Shown: piece after piece, positions 34,952 through 47,217 of the stretch | How the letters are laid out: every line of letters starts with the position of its first letter | Numbering within the stretch: position 1 is the first letter of the stretch | Source: Auricularia sp. M13 | Taxonomy: Eukaryota; Basidiomycota; Agaricomycetes; Auriculariales; Auriculariaceae | DNA length: 64,000 nucleotides | Assembly: GCA_037042915.1 (NCBI GenBank) | Contig: CM073196.1 | Location: forward strand, 2,604,001 to 2,668,000 | Reading direction: 5' to 3' | Program-made: the position numbers and the translations under genes | Notes under the pieces: generated by a model | Told to the model about the DNA's origin: nothing | Database searches by the model: none | The model's input: only the letters and a program-made list of their open reading frames with translations

Positions 34952-35571
34952 CTATTTCTCGAGGTGCTCTAGAAGAAAACTGAGGCCTTTCTCTGCGAAT
35001 GCGACCATATTCTCGTCCCTAGTCTTCGGTTGAGGCACAACGACCTCGATGCCCCACGACTCGCCCTTCTCCTGGACGAGACCGAAAGCGCAATAGCCTG
35101 GTCCCGGGATGCTCGCGCGGTAGGCATCAGGGCGGGTCGGACCAGTAGCGCCAGATTCGGCGAGGCACCACGTCGATTCGAGCGAGCCCCGCAAATGCTT
35201 CGCAAGGTTGATGACCAGCTCCGGGTTTGGGCCACTTGCAATCACGACGTGACTGGCACGAAGGGCACGGATGCGCGGCACTCACTCGTACTTGGCCGTG
35301 TCTTTGTCTGTCCACCCAAGAAGAGCGATACGAGATCCGAGGGAGTAGGCCGTGACGCCGCCTTTGAAACACTTGGACGTGCCGGGCACGCTCAGGATGG
35401 CAGCGGACATCAGGCCGCCCGTGGCAGTCTCGACGATGGACAACGTCTCCTGCAGGTCCATAATGTCAGAGCGTGGATCGTTTCGTCATGGGGCATTCAG
35501 ACATTGCGCGATATGAGCAGCGCTGCGACTCTACTGGCCAAATCCTTGAGCGCCGGGGGAGGGAACGTCAT
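34952..35571 (-). CDS. CinA C-terminal domain protein (nicotinamide-nucleotide amidase-like)
   Basis: ATG at 35571 begins TFPPPALKDLASRVAALLIS. A 57-nt intron follows, then ETLSIVETATGGLMSAAILS (the CinA SxTGG signature region), VPGTSKCFKGGVTAYSLGSR, a second intron (gtgagt...tgcaag) and GPNPELVINLAKHLR, STWCLAESGATGPTRPD, GYCAFGLVQEKGE and FAEKGLSFLLEHLEK, ending at 34952. Bacterial CinA C-domains deamidate nicotinamide mononucleotide. Stand-alone fungal versions share the fold, but the activity of this copy is inferred, not shown. Full-length for the domain, about 170 residues. Confidence 0.8.
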
Positions 35572-36080
35572 GTCGACCAGGGAAGGAGGAACGGTCTATA
35601 TCGTGCAGTGCCCGCTTATAAATGGAGACCCTTGCCATGGCACGGTATCAGAAAAGAGCTGGGCCAGGACAGTCAGCGCGCACGGGCCGGTGCCATCGGA
35701 GAGTCTTGTATCGGCCAAGCATATTGCCATCGAAGGAAGTCCTGAGTACGGGAAGGCTCGCGAGTCAAGATATGTTGTCCGCCCAGGTCGCGTCTGAAGA
35801 GTGGGAGGCGCTCGAGATTTTTCTCGAAGCCGGTGTACTTTGAGAGAGCTCTCGTTGAGTAAGAGTTTGAACAAATTGTCAATAATCAAGGAGACGAAAA
35901 GCCCAAGCAATTGCTCTGCGGATCGGCATACAACGTGGTTGTGGGGAAAGGAAGCCGGCGGATCGGCACTCGAATCTCGAATGCCAGTTCCCTGACCGGT
36001 CCCAGGACAACTAAAGCTTACTGTGAAACGCTCGCCGCGTTACTACAGTCCAGATATCTTCTGTTGAACGCGTGTCTACG
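35572..36080. other. Intergenic region between divergent genes
   Basis: Presumed promoters for the CinA-like gene (minus) and the ARM-repeat gene (plus). No gene was seen. Confidence 0.4.
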
Positions 36081-38895
36081 ATGCCAACGGCCGTGCCAAC
36101 CGTGGCAGATCCCGACGCGTACGTCCCGCTCGACGAGCTCAAGCGGACGAAGAATGCGATTATTGGCAATCCCACAGCTAAGGGCAGGCTTGCCGCTGAC
36201 GGGGCCACCATTCCACTGTGAGTGCTAGCGAGTGAGTGTGCACGCTGTGCGCTGACGCGTACTGCAGCATTGTCGATCAGCTGAACGCGGACAGTTCGGA
36301 AGACGACAGCACAACGGCCGTGCGCATCGAGGCCGCTCACATCGTCGCTTCGCTCGCAGTCGGTCCGCGCACGCCCTGAGCCACTGACCGAATGCTCATG
36401 GAACTGTTCTCCAGGCTCGCAACTTGCCCTGCAGGCATTGCTCTCGGCGGAGGCCCATAAAGCACTATTCTATGCGCTTGGCGATTTCTCCTCGTCGACT
36501 CCTATAGCCTTGAGAGAGGCGTTTGCTCGCGCACTGCGTGCCATTGGCGTTGCAATAGCCGAAACCGTCGGCCCTTCACTCTGGCAACTGGGGCCAGGCC
36601 ATTGCCTTGCACGAGAGAGCGCTCGCGTAGCGCTCGAGGAGTTCTTCCATGTCTGTTTGCGGGCAACTGGATCCCTTGGCCATGCTGACTCGTTGCGCAG
36701 GATGTGGCTCTGGACCTTTATATGCCTCTTGTCGTGGACGACTCGTTGTCCATCGCAATCGCAATATGCTCGATGCTGGCGTCAATCCTGCGTGTACACG
36801 CGCACCGGATCGTCGTGTCAGAGTGGATCCCGGCGGACGAAAGAGTAAAGGATGCCAACAGAAAGCGAGGCTGGGAGAAGCCCGACGTGAAGCCAAATGC
36901 ACCCAGAAGGCAGGGCGGCTGGCTTGCTCGCACACTGGTCACCATATTGCGCGAGCGCAAGGATCCCAGGGTATGCTGCAGGTTACGATTTCCAGGATCG
37001 TCTAACACTGTGATTTAGTTGCTAGCAAGTGCCCTCAATGCCCTTGCTGCAGTGTGCAAGGACAATCACTCTGTGGCGGGTTCGCTGATCAGGATAATAC
37101 CACCTGAATGTACGGTTTCTTGCACTTTCCTGGCAAGTTCTTCCTGACGGCGTCGTAGCCCAGACATCCTTCGCAACCGTCATGTCGTTCACGAAGTCGC
37201 GCAATGTGGAGGTGCAACTGGGAGCGTGTCTCTGGTACGCAACCGCAATCATCGTCTATCCGCATCTCATTCCTATTCAAGCGCGACCAACATCCTTCGA
37301 GCGCAGCCATCCTTGCCCTCTCACGACGCAGCATCCCTACAAGTCCACGTCTTGACCTTGCTGCATTTGCTCGATCAAATTATTCGGTCACCCTTGCAAT
37401 CCAACTCTGCGCGAAGTAGAGCGTGTTTTATATTATGTATGTCTCGCTGGTGGCAGCCAACGGGAACTGATGATGCAGCTTAGGCGCTTTGGTGACGGAC
37501 GATAGTCTGTACGAGCGGATCGCGACCGAGTGCGGCCTCCTGGATACTGTTACGAAAGGTCTTGTTGCCATTACGCCGCAGAATATCGAGTGGGACGAGG
37601 AGGAGTCTGCCGGTAGCTACATACTTCGCGAGGTTTGCCTATTGTGCCTTGCAAGCTCGAGAGCTCATCGTCATGTCTGCCCTCCTAGGCGATGCTAACA
37701 GCGGCAACCGCGGTGACCCTCCACAACGAAGAGAGTCGGCAGAAGCTCGAGAGCAGCGTCGACTTTCTGGCGGCGTTGCGCGTGTCGCTGGAGCATCCCG
37801 AAGTGGGAGTTCGCCACGCAGCATGCCAGGCAGTACGCGCTGTGACCCGCTCGGTGCACATGATGCGGACTGCTGTCGTGGATGCCGGCTTAGGCCCTAA
37901 GCTTTTCGAGATCGTTCGCAAACCCGAAGAGGACCGGCGCGTGCGCATTGCATCACTAGCTGCGATGTGCAACCTCATCACCACGGAGCACTCGCCTGCC
38001 CGAGCCGTATGTAGTGTTGAATCATGGGTCGGTCGGTCGGTCCTAACGTCTATGTGTAGGAGTTGATCGAGCGCGGGGGCATCGACCGCCTTGTCGAACT
38101 TGTGAAGGCTCCCGATGAGGGATGCGTATCAACGCTGCGTGGGCTATTACAAACTGCTTGTATAAGGGAAGCTACGAGGAGAAACAATTGGTCATGGACA
38201 AGCTTGGTTGGGACACTTTGATTTCGTGCGTCTCCGTTGTCTCGAGGGTGTATGGCGTACTGACTGGCAATAGCTTGCTAGACAGTCGCAACGACGAGGT
38301 GAAGGAGCAAGGGTTTCGATTATCAAGAATTTTGCTGTGCCCGCCAGTGCCGCTCAGTCAGAGCTCGATATCCTCGTAAAGGGGATTGGAAAGGACCGTC
38401 TATTATCTTGCCTGCAGTCCGTTCTGATGTCGTCAAACGACAATCTCGTCTGTCGCGTCAGTGCCAATCCGTCCGCTACCAGCCTCCGCTAACCGCGACG
38501 CAGGGCTTTGAGACTTTATTGACATTGGCCAAGGGCAAATCCTCAACGGACCTAGGATTCTGCGACCCGCCCATACTCGCCTGTCTTCGAGCAGGACTGC
38601 AGCACCCTCAAGTCCTCGTTCGGCAGACTGCGTCGAAATGCGTCGCAGAAATGCTGCTCGTTACGCTCGGCATTTGAAGGACTTCCGCGAAGCAGGCATT
38701 GAGTCGACTCTGCGACATATGCACGGTCCTGGGCATGCCGCCCAACACAGTCTACAATTGGCCAAAGTTAACTGGCAGCCAGGGATGGAGGAAGACGACA
38801 AGGTGCGGAAGAATGTTAGCGACGCGCTTCTGCGGCTCGGTCATGGCTATCGCGAGAGGGATTCGGAGGACTTCGATGAAATGGACGAAGATTGA
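36081..38895 (+). CDS. ARM-repeat protein of the ARMC8 / GID5 (Vid28) type
   Basis: Probable scaffold of the GID/CTLH ubiquitin ligase complex. ATG at 36081 starts PTAVPTVADPDAYVPLDELK, then VDQLNADSSEDDSTTAVRIE and SQLALQALLSAEAHKALFYA. Later exons give repeated ARM helices: RIATECGLLDTVTKGLVAIT, AALRVSLEHPEVGVRHAACQ, AVRAVTRSVHMMRTAVVDAG, RVRIASLAAMCNLITTEHSP, INAAWAITNCLYKGSYEEKQ, and in the next frame VKGIGKDRLLSCLQSVLMSS. It ends DALLRLGHGYRERDSEDFDE plus MDED. One frameshift without an intron lies at 38319 (CGATTATC where CGAATTATC is expected). Many exons in the middle were not delimited exactly. ARMC8 rather than another ARM protein is supported by the N-terminal pattern, but not proven. 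Confidence 0.7.
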
Positions 38896-39598
38896 ACCCT
38901 CTGGCACTCCGTTATGTGTATAATTGCGTAAAGGTGTATATATTGCCCGCTTGTGTGGCGTAGCTGGCGTTGAACAATAGTGTACCATCTTCAAGCCCAA
39001 TCCAGGTTGACGTAGGATGAATCCCTTGTCTGTGCCGCCGTCAAGATATTGCCGCTCCGTAGGATAGACATGCAACTGCACAGATCTGTGTTAGGTAGTA
39101 ATGGTGTCTCAAGACATGGCATTTTGTTGCAATTGGTAAACAGGTGGTACCGGGAGGTCGTACTCAACTGTGACGAGCCAAGACATTTTGCGCGATGAAG
39201 CTGGTTAGAATGAACACGCGACAGATTGAGAAACAAGGTGCCGGCGCGTCGCCAATCCTATAATCGCAAGGAACAGAAGTAGGAGCAAGATGCAGCCGAT
39301 AGAGAAGGCAAGTTCACGAGATGTTGTCAACTTTACGGCAGGCTGAGGCCCATCTCTAACTGGTTCTAAAATCAAGGCTTGAAGCTGAGGAGGAGCGAAC
39401 ACGCGATGTGCCCGTTGGCCCCTGAAACTCGACGCGAGAAACCGTGAATTGTTCTATCGAACACCGCGTAAATGGACGAGGTCTTAACTAGTATAATAAA
39501 GATTTGAAACGAACTCCTCAGGCTGCAATAACATCGGGGAGGCCTGATGAAATCGTATAGCAACAGTGTCGCCCTTGAAGGATAAGCCTGTAACGAAG
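38896..39598. other. Intergenic region with a possible small membrane ORF
   Basis: The minus frame 39205-39402 encodes a strong hydrophobic helix (ELAFSIGCILLLLLFLAIIG) followed by RR, but it starts with GTG and no upstream exon could be joined confidently. It could be a small membrane protein or chance. Confidence 0.3.
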
Positions 39599-40823
39599 CT
39601 AACATCCGCAGGTCTTCCACAGCGCTGCGCAGAGATAGCAGAACTGCGTCGAGCAGACGCACTGCATGTGCGGGCAGCCTTCGCTCCGCTCGACGTATCG
39701 CCGACAACCCGGACAGCGCGTCCACCGCTGCGCATTCGCCAAATCCACGATAGGAAGCGCGTCCTCGTGTTGCGCGCAGGTCATGTCGATCGGATGCACA
39801 GATCTGCACGCGGTACAGACTACCACGCTGCAGTCCGGGCAGGTCACGAAGGCAGTTAAGTCGTGTTGCAAACCGAGCACAGCGCCACAGGCGTCGTTGG
39901 GGCAGTAGACTCTGAGCAGGTCCTGTATCTGCTCGATTCTGTGTAGAGATCGTCGACGAACGTCCGCAGGTAGAGCATCGAGTACGGTGTCCAGGTCGAT
40001 CTTCTGACCGCAACATCGCGGCGGAAAGGACCATTCTTCGGTTACGGCGGCGTCGAAAAGCGCAGCCATGCAGCCGCTGTGGTAGTGATGGCTGCAAGGC
40101 GTTACAAAGTCGTTCTGGATGATATCATCCAAGCACGCAGTGCACTGAATGAGTGGTCTGTAAGCACGCGGATGAGTTCGCGGGGCACATCGCAACTGCG
40201 TTATGGACGCACCTCGGGTAATAGTCCACCTCGTCGCGCATCGGGAAGTAAGCTACGGCGGTAGTACTGGTCACAGAAGACGGCGACGACGATCTGCCAT
40301 GCGCATCGTGTGGAAAGTACGGAGTTGAGTCGGTACCGGACGTCGCTGAGGGCGCTGGTGAGGGTGCACGGGAGGATACGGGAACAGACGCGACTGAAGG
40401 GGCTCGGTGGACTCGGTCCTCCTCGACAAATAGACCGCTCCGAGGACTAGTCGCACGACGTTGGCCCGAAGAAGACGCTACAGACGGTACGGGAAACGGT
40501 GTCGCTGGTCGCGTAGGGGTGGGCGAACGAAGCGCAGGGGTCACTGGACGAGGAGGATGTGCTACAATTGGCGGTTCAGGAGTCGCAGACCGCGCAGTCG
40601 CACGGGCAAGGGTCTCGTCCGCCGTCTGGATTTGTGCAAGCAGACCTTGGTCTTCCATAAGCGTTGCGGCGACGCGATACGCCGTGACGCGATCCCTAAG
40701 GTCATCCAGATACATCAGGAACGCGAAGCGCGCATCTGGTGCATTCGAAGATGGTTGTTCCAGGCCTTCGATGTCGCCCAGGGTGAGCTCGAAGAGATTG
40801 CGGTCAAACTCGATGTTGTCCAT
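39599..40823 (-). CDS. RBR (RING-IBR-RING) E3 ubiquitin ligase
   Basis: ATG at 40823. The first 195 residues have a helical start (FDRNLFELTLGDIEGLEQ, RFAFLMYLDDLRDRVTAYRV) and a Ser/Pro-rich linker. A 55-nt intron (AG|gtgcgt...ttacag) joins to the catalytic part: RING1 QCTACLDDIIQNDFVTPCSH with HYHSGC and PPRCC, IBR with YCPNDACGAV, VTCPDCSVVVCTAC and DMTC, then RING2 RCPGCRRYVERSEGCPHMQC followed by VCSTQFCYLC. The Cys in SEGCPHM corresponds to the catalytic cysteine that carries ubiquitin in RBR ligases. Stops at 39599, 389 residues. The partner and target are unknown; similar genes are greatly expanded in mushrooms. Confidence 0.88.
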
Positions 40824-40913
40824 ATCGTGGTGGTAGAAGGTAAGCAGCGGCCGAGGCCATAGAAGGCAGGAAAGAGGGCCCGTCGGTGACAGACATGTGT
40901 GGTGCCGCAGATG

Positions 40914-42228
40914 TTAGAACGCCCGCTCAACTGAGCTTGAAGCTCGATAGCAGCCTCGTGTCGCTTGGTGCATGCCTCGGGACCTGTTTACTGAGGATAG
41001 CCTCCAGGCTACACGGCCCGGATTGCCATTACGCACCAGGTCCTCAACAATGGCCATATCGTTGAGGAACGGTGTAAACTCGGCTGTGCGTACACTGTGC
41101 CGCGATGAGCACTTGGATAGCTGACAATAACGCATCCCTCATACCAGCGCAAATCCCAGGAAAAGAAAGCTCGCACGTGCTGCTTCATCACATCAAAGTG
41201 AACACAGTCGGAATACGGTTTACAAAGCTCCAGATATTCATCCGCAATGTCCCAAGGACAATCCTCAGCGCCAGAGAATAGCCTGTCGTCAGGTCAGGGT
41301 GTGTACGTTTGCTGAGAAATACGGACGTGCCTTGGGTTTCCCAAGAGAGCTTCTCCAACCATAACTCCGGCAGCGCCAGTAAGCTCGAGATTGGCATGGC
41401 AGTCTGCCAGCGTTCGAACATTGCCGTTGCTGATGACATGTGTGTCGTTGCAGTCCTCTTGCGCAAGTGCTTCTCGGATAGCAGTCACCCATTCCAGCTC
41501 AGCTAACCCATGTCGTCGGCGGCGCGCGGAGACATGGCGAGCATGAATGGCGATGACAGACGCGCCGGCGCGTGCCAAGCGGACGGCAAGCTCGACGGTC
41601 AAGTTCGTGGAGCTGCACAATCGGATTTTGACGTGAACGGGAACGCTCAACGTCGATCGCAATTGCGAGACTGCGATCCACAGGAAATTAGCCTGGACGC
41701 GTTCATCTGCAAAGCGCCGTGCACACCGATAGCCTCCACGGTCGGCCAGTCGCGTCTCGCCTGGATGAGATAGCCGCCGTAGTGGCCGTCGCACGCGTGT
41801 TGTTGCGGGCAGCCTAGGTTGACATCTGCGCCTGTTAGCAATGGATGCACTCGTCGCAGCGCAAACGCAACCGTACCCACAGCATCGCAGTATGGCTCGA
41901 CTATGCGAGCCGCCGCGCACATGGTCTCGGGCTCGTTACCGCCGAGCTGCACGACGACGGGACGTCCGAGCGGGGCCGTCCAGCCGCGAATAAGGTCTGC
42001 CATGTGCCTTTCGCGGTACTGGGCGTCGTTGAGCAGCCTGTTTGCCATGAACATCTGAGTGTAGGCGAGCGTGGCGCCATGGCGGCGCGCGAGGATGCGG
42101 AACGGCAGGTCCGACTGCTTGACCTGGGAAATAGGAAATGTAGCGGTGGAATGGGACGAGGCGAATGGGCCGACCATGGGCGCTGCGACGAATCTGAGGC
42201 AGGCGACGGGCAGCGGTTTGGCGCTCAT
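40914..42228 (-). CDS. DUS1: tRNA-dihydrouridine synthase, DUS1 type
   Basis: Flavin enzyme reducing uridine in the tRNA D-loop. ATG at 42228; the exon ends in RFVAAPM and after a 65-nt intron continues VKQSDLPFRILARRHGATLA, YTQMFMANRLLNDAQYRERH, RPVVVQLGGNEPETMCAAAR, DVNLGCPQQHACDGHYGGYL (catalytic Cys in NLGCPQ), VPVHVKIRL, VIAIHARH, HVISNGNVRTLADCHANLEL and GVMVGEALLGNPR. The next intron has a GC donor (AAG|gcacgt...gacag) and then LFSGAEDCPWDIADEYLELC. The 3' end after about 41100 is unclear: one frame gives EFTPFLNDMAIVEDLVRNG and stops at 40914. At least one frame change occurs in the central part. Shares a 79-bp promoter gap with PDA1. Confidence 0.82.
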
Positions 42229-42307
42229 CGCGTTGGGGCAGGGAAGGCACGGAAGAGCGCGTTCCGGCTGCGTCCGCTCCTGTCGCCCAATTTTCCTCCT
42301 CCCCACC
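42229..42307. promoter_or_regulatory. 79-bp divergent promoter between DUS1 and PDA1
   Basis: The two start codons face away from each other with only 79 bp between them. Both promoters and 5' UTRs must overlap the neighbouring coding sequence or share elements. A pyrimidine-rich run (CCCAATTTTCCTCCTCCCCACC) precedes the PDA1 ATG. Confidence 0.5.
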
Positions 42308-43844
42308 ATGCTCTCCAGGCGCGCCCTCGCACGACTCGTGAGCCCCTCTCTCGACTATCCTGGGATACTCCTGACTCGCGTCCCCCTATCAGCCGCGCCT
42401 AGCGCGCTCGGTGGTCACGGCGGCCGATTCGACAGTGCCCAAGGGCGACCCGAGCACGTCCGCGCCGTTCACCGTCAAGCTGCACGAGGAGTCGTTCAGC
42501 TCGTACCGATGCGACCCGCCCAGCCTCGAGGTCGAGGTTGAGAAGGGCAACCTGCTCGAGACCTACAGGCTCATGCACGCCATGCGCCGCATGGAAATGG
42601 CTGCAGACGCCATGTACAAGGCAAAGCTCATTCGCGGTTTCTGCCACTTGGCAATCGGCCAGGTCTGTCTCGAGCTGCTGGCGGCGAGTTTGTATTCTCA
42701 CGACCAGCGAAGGAAGCCGTCTCGGTCGGTCTTGAGGGCGCACTCGCACCCGAGGATCTTGTCATTACCGCCTACCGCTGCCATCCCTTCGCAGTCCTTC
42801 GTGGCGGCTCTATCAAGGGCGTTCTCGCTGAGCTCCTCGGTCTGTCGATATTTCCCAGCGGGCGCGTCAATGGCTGACACGCAAATCAGGCCGCCAGGAT
42901 GGCATGTCGCACGGCAAGGGTGGTTCCATGCACATTTTCACGCCCACCTTTTTCGGCGGCAACGGCATTGTCGGCGCTCAAGTCCCCGTAGGCGCGGGGC
43001 TGGCGTTTGCCCAAAAATACCTTGGCAAAAAGACGGCGACCTTCGTCCTGTACGGTGACGGCGCCAGCAACCAAGGTCAAGTCTTCGAGGCCTTTAACAT
43101 GGTTTGTCGTAATACCAGAACGCGTTTACAATTGCTCACCGGTTTGCAGGCCAAGCTGTGGAACCTGCCCTGCGTGTTCGTTTGCGAGAACAACAAGTAC
43201 GGCATGGGTACCTCTGCCGAGCGCAGCTCCTCCAACACCGAATACTATACTCGCGGTGACAAGATTCCTGGCATCAAGGTCCGCTACTTTCGACTTGCCA
43301 TAGGTATCCTGACCTCCATCCCTAGGTCAACGGCATGGACATCATCGCGTCGCGTCAAGGTGCCAAATTTGCCAAGGACTGGGTCCTCGCCGACAAGGGT
43401 CCCCTGCTCCTCGAATTCGTGACATACCGCTACGGTGGCCACTCGTAAGTTGTCAATTGTTACTTACTTACAACGGCAATTAATGTCTGCACAGGATGTC
43501 CGACCCAGGCACCACTTACCGCACGCGTGACGAGATCCAGCGCATGCGCAGCACGCACGACCCGATCCGCGGCCTTGGACGCTACCTTGAAGAGTGGGGT
43601 CTTGCCACTGAGGATGAGCTGAAGGTGAATGCTTGTTCTTCCCGGTTTTTTCAAGTCAGTGGCTGATAAATTCGGCGCAGGCTCTCGAGAGGGATGCCAA
43701 GGCGGAGGTCGACCAGGCCGTCGAGGAGGCCAAGGCGTCCCAGAACCGGAGGCCAAAGACCTCTGGACAGATGTCTACTATAAGGGTACCGAGCCGCCGT
43801 TCCTGCGCGGGCGTGAGCGCGACGAGGTCCACTATTACCAGTGA
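42308..43844 (+). CDS. PDA1: Pyruvate dehydrogenase E1 component, alpha subunit
   Basis: Mitochondrial E1 alpha subunit that decarboxylates pyruvate with thiamine diphosphate. ATG 42308; exon 1 encodes a presequence (LSRRALARL). The first intron ends at CTATCAG and leads into [84 protein letters not shown], the ThDP motif [16 protein letters not shown] up to [11 protein letters not shown], then the phosphorylation-loop region [20 protein letters not shown]. After a frameshift at 43739-43741 (CCC where CCCC keeps frame) it ends [20 protein letters not shown] and VHYYQ. All catalytic motifs are intact and six short introns were seen; the frameshift is probably a sequence error. Confidence 0.93.
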
Positions 43845-44004
43845 TATTAGACGTTTCTTCTTGTTCGAGAGTTACTTTTATAGAGAGCGGCTCGTTGTTA
43901 ATCCATGGGTGTAAAGCCTGCATTGCTATTAAGATTTATTCCTTGAGATGACCAGACGACGTTCAAGGCTTCAAGCAAGCGCCGCCGCGGCCAATCCCGC
44001 GACA

Positions 44005-44865
44005 ATGTCTTCATGTTCGACGGCGGCTAGCGCGTGCGCCCGAACAGCCGCGCACCGCGCATTCACAATACAGCACGCGGCGCGACGCAATGCTCTGGCT
44101 CATGCTAGGACGCGTCGCGCTTTGTCGACGAACGAAGTTGCGCAGACGATGAGCCCACCACCGCCACCTCCACGACCCGCGTTTGCGCACAGAGTGCGCG
44201 AGCTACCCGAGCTCAAGGTCATTTCACCCCAGGAACCTCGTACCTCTACTCAAGAATGCTCAGCGGCGTCCCCTTTCTTCTGGGTAGCGCTTGCAGCCGG
44301 CGTTGTGGGATGGGGCATATTCGTCGTGCGCGCAACAAACGCAGAGCGAGCCACGTCCTCGGTCATGCGCCAGCTCGTCTTCGACTTGAGACAGAGCGAA
44401 GAGATTGCAGCAGTTTTAGGCGACGACTTGCAGCCCGAGCCGGGTTCGTTCATCTATGGCGGTTACCCTCACGTTCAGGGTACTGTGAGTATTGTGGATT
44501 CGTTCAAGTTCGGTTCGATTAGCTCATGCTTTGTAGATGAGCATTCTGCAAGGGAAAGTAGACATCAGCTTCCGTCTGCAAGGCTCTAAAGGTCAGTCGA
44601 GCGTTGAAATACAACCGTTGAACTGGACGGATGCTTTCAGGTGGCGGCACCGTATATTTCACCAGTATCCGCAAGGGCAGGGGGCAAAAGTTTCTCATCC
44701 GTGCGTACTCGTTGACATGCGAGCTTAGATGATCACGACTGACACACGACGATGATCGCAGTACGTTTCCGTGTTGTTTGCGACGACGGAACAATAGTCT
44801 CTCTTCGCGAACATTACGAGGACGGCCTCCATTTCGACCAACCGTCAAAATCGACAGCCACTTGA
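44005..44865 (+). CDS. COA1: Cytochrome c oxidase assembly factor COA1-like
   Basis: Inner-membrane factor needed early in complex IV assembly. The N-terminus is Ala/Arg-rich, a mitochondrial presequence (TAAHRAFTIQHAARRNALA). A single transmembrane helix follows (FFWVALAAGVVGWGIFVV), then the COA1/TIM21-type domain: RQLVFDLRQSEEIAAVLGDD, SFIYGGYPHVQGT, MSILQGKVDISFRLQGSKG, GGTVYFTSIRKGRGQKFLI and VVCDDGTIVSLREHYEDGLH. Three introns (about 50-61 nt) splice in phase and the TGA is at 44863-44865. The LQGKVDISF...GSKG...GTVYF pattern fits COA1 better than TIM21. An upstream ATG at 43948 would lengthen the presequence. Confidence 0.78.
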
Positions 44866-45350
44866 TTTAGCTGCGTGGCAAACAGAGCCGGAGAAAGGAC
44901 CTCGCCGATCAGGTTGGTCGCTCGTTGTTGCTGCTGTACTTGTCAGAGCATGTGAAGACCGGTCTCTCTCACGCCTCCCGGCATCCTAATGAAGCGGTCT
45001 CCAGATATCTTGCTATACGCGAGCCGGTTGATCTCCTAAACGCCGATGAGGACGCTGCGGGAGGTCCCACTGTCTGTCAGGCGCCGTCAAGTGGCCGACG
45101 GCGGTCTCCTGAAACAGAAACACCACGCTTCTATGATGCGCAGACGCTTGCAATGCGCACGCGGGACCTGTACATGCCTGCATTACCTGAGAAGCATTGC
45201 GGTTGTGCTCTGTCGGAAGTCGCCTCTGCGTGATGCACCCACGTCCACCCCTCCGCCTTCTCTTCCGCACGCCAATTGCAGGAGCGCAGATCTGCCGGGC
45301 ACGCGTTGCTCTCGCTCTCTTTTGTGCTACCTATCGTTGTTGCGTTCGGG
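44866..45350. other. Intergenic region
   Basis: No gene is supported. Probably the promoter of the methyltransferase gene. Confidence 0.35.
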
Positions 45351-47217
45351 ATGCCTGCGAGCGACGAGGACGAGACCTCGCCATCCGGCTTCCAGCGCTT
45401 CAGCCCCCACAGGCGGGACCGTGCCAGCCTGTTGGCCAGCCTCCCACGCTTGACGATTCCCGCAATGGCGCAGACTGAAACTGCTGGGATGTCTGAGCTG
45501 CAGTCTCCTCTCTCTCCGCGTTCCCCGTCGCCTGCGCCTTCTATCATATCATATAATTCAGCTCGCGACGCAAGTAGGTTGCTCAAGGAGATGCTTGGAC
45601 GCTACTTCAACACCACGAACGACCTATACGCACTACCTGCTGGTGCGCCGGTGGACCCTTGCTTCCATAGTTGACGTGCCATTGACTCTTTGGCAGACGA
45701 AACGGAATTTAGTCGCTTGTATGCTAATTTGTCCTGGCCCTGTTCGGTCTGCCTGCGTACCCCTGACACCTATGTTCCTTTTTTTTTCTTACTGCAGAGA
45801 TAAACAGCATCTCATGTTGCTCGTGGCAATCAGCGGCTTGTACATCGCCAAAGACGAAGTGCGGCGCGCCCTGGCGCCAGAAGACGGCATCCAGCGACGT
45901 ATACTAGACCTTGGTGCGTCAGCCGCCATCGTGGCACCGTGAGACTGAGACGCTGCTCCAGGGACCGGTGGCGGCAATTGGTGAGCCGTGCGGCATGGGC
46001 AGGGTTCTGCGTTCTCTAATTCGCGACGGTCTCAGGGCCATAGGCATGGGGCAAGAATTCCCGGACGCCGAGGTGCGTCCCTGGCTCGGGTATAGGCCTG
46101 GCATCTTCTGAGCGGTTGTGCTTCAATCAGGTCGTGGGAGTCGACCTCGCGCCGAGCACGACACGGTGAGTGTATTCCTTGGGATTGGAACCTCAGGGCG
46201 CAGCGTCACTAATGGAATTACCAGAACCCCGCCACCAAACGTCCGGTGCGTGGTGATAACGCTGTCAATCGGCCATGAATTCGCACTGAGGCGGTCATAC
46301 TTAGCTTTGAGTTCGATGATGTCAGTGAGCTTCATTCGTGGACTATGCTGAGCCTTGATTTCGAGGCTGACTATGAATCAGTTCGGTCTTGGTCTGCCTC
46401 ACTTCTACGGCCAGTTCGACGTTGTACATGCTCGCAGCACTGCAAATGGCGTGAGCCCCACTGACTCGGACCGAGTTGATTTTCATATCCTCCCAGGTTC
46501 GGGATTACGAAGAGTTCATTGAGGAGTGTGTTCGTTGCTTGCGACCTGGTGGAGTTTTACTTTTAGTGGAAGGGGACATGTCACTGTTTGGGCACGATTA
46601 TAAACCCTACCCTGTGGTAACAGGCGGATCGTCAATGGCTCGAATATTGCACGGTGCGTCTGCCTTCCCACTTGGCTATAGACTGCAAGCTGGTTTACAT
46701 CTCTGATGCTCGCATGCAGAGGCCCGAGAGGCGATGAAGCAGCGAGGGAGTAGCATGGGATCGGGAAGGAAATTCCGGACCTTTCTTAGCCGGCGGAGTG
46801 ACTTGGTGAGCGTGGGCTGCGTCGAGGTCTTCACAAACGTGGGACCGTGGAAGAAAGGTTGGACCCCTCATCAGGTCGAAGAGCTTGTTTGTCTGCTAAG
46901 CTATTTCGCAGGAGATACCCCAGAGGAGACGGCAACTTACAACCTGATTGGAGGTTTGATGCGTCAGAATGCGCGTGCTTTCGTGCGATCTCTTCGGATA
47001 TTTCTTATCCAAATCGGATTCTCGCCCGAGACTGTAGACCGATTAATTGCCGAGACAGATGAAGGTTCGTGCTAGTAGGAAGGTTGGTACTATTTGCTCA
47101 CTTCAGCATGATTCAGAGTTGGACGAGCTGAGCGTGCACATGCACACTGCGTGGCACTATGCGTGGGCTGAGAAGGCCGCGTCACCCCAATTTGGCGCCG
47201 ACAGTCCTCGATATTGA
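45351..47217 (+). CDS. SAM-dependent methyltransferase, many short exons
   Basis: Class I methyltransferase of a type common in basidiomycetes. ATG 45351 (a later Met is possible) begins a Ser/Pro-rich leader (ELQSPLSPRSPSPAPSIISY), then RLLKEMLGRYFNTTNDLYAL. Very short exons join in phase to form the SAM-binding site: RRILDLG|TGGGNW|AIGMGQEFPDAE|VVGVDLAPS. Then come FEFDDV, GLPHFYGQFDVVHARSTANG, VRDYEEFIEECVRCLRPGGV, LLLVEGDMSLFGHDYKPYPV and VEELVCLLSYFAGDTPEETA. The last exon ends ELSVHMHTAWHYAWAEKAAS at the TGA 47215-47217. About nine introns, all canonical. The substrate is unknown. Confidence 0.8.

Noticed and set aside
44005-44865. TIM21 as identity of the COA1-like gene
   Set aside because: Both share a related fold, but the LQGKVDISF...GSKG...GTVYF pattern and short C-terminus fit COA1 better; TIM21 would have a longer, differently patterned intermembrane domain.
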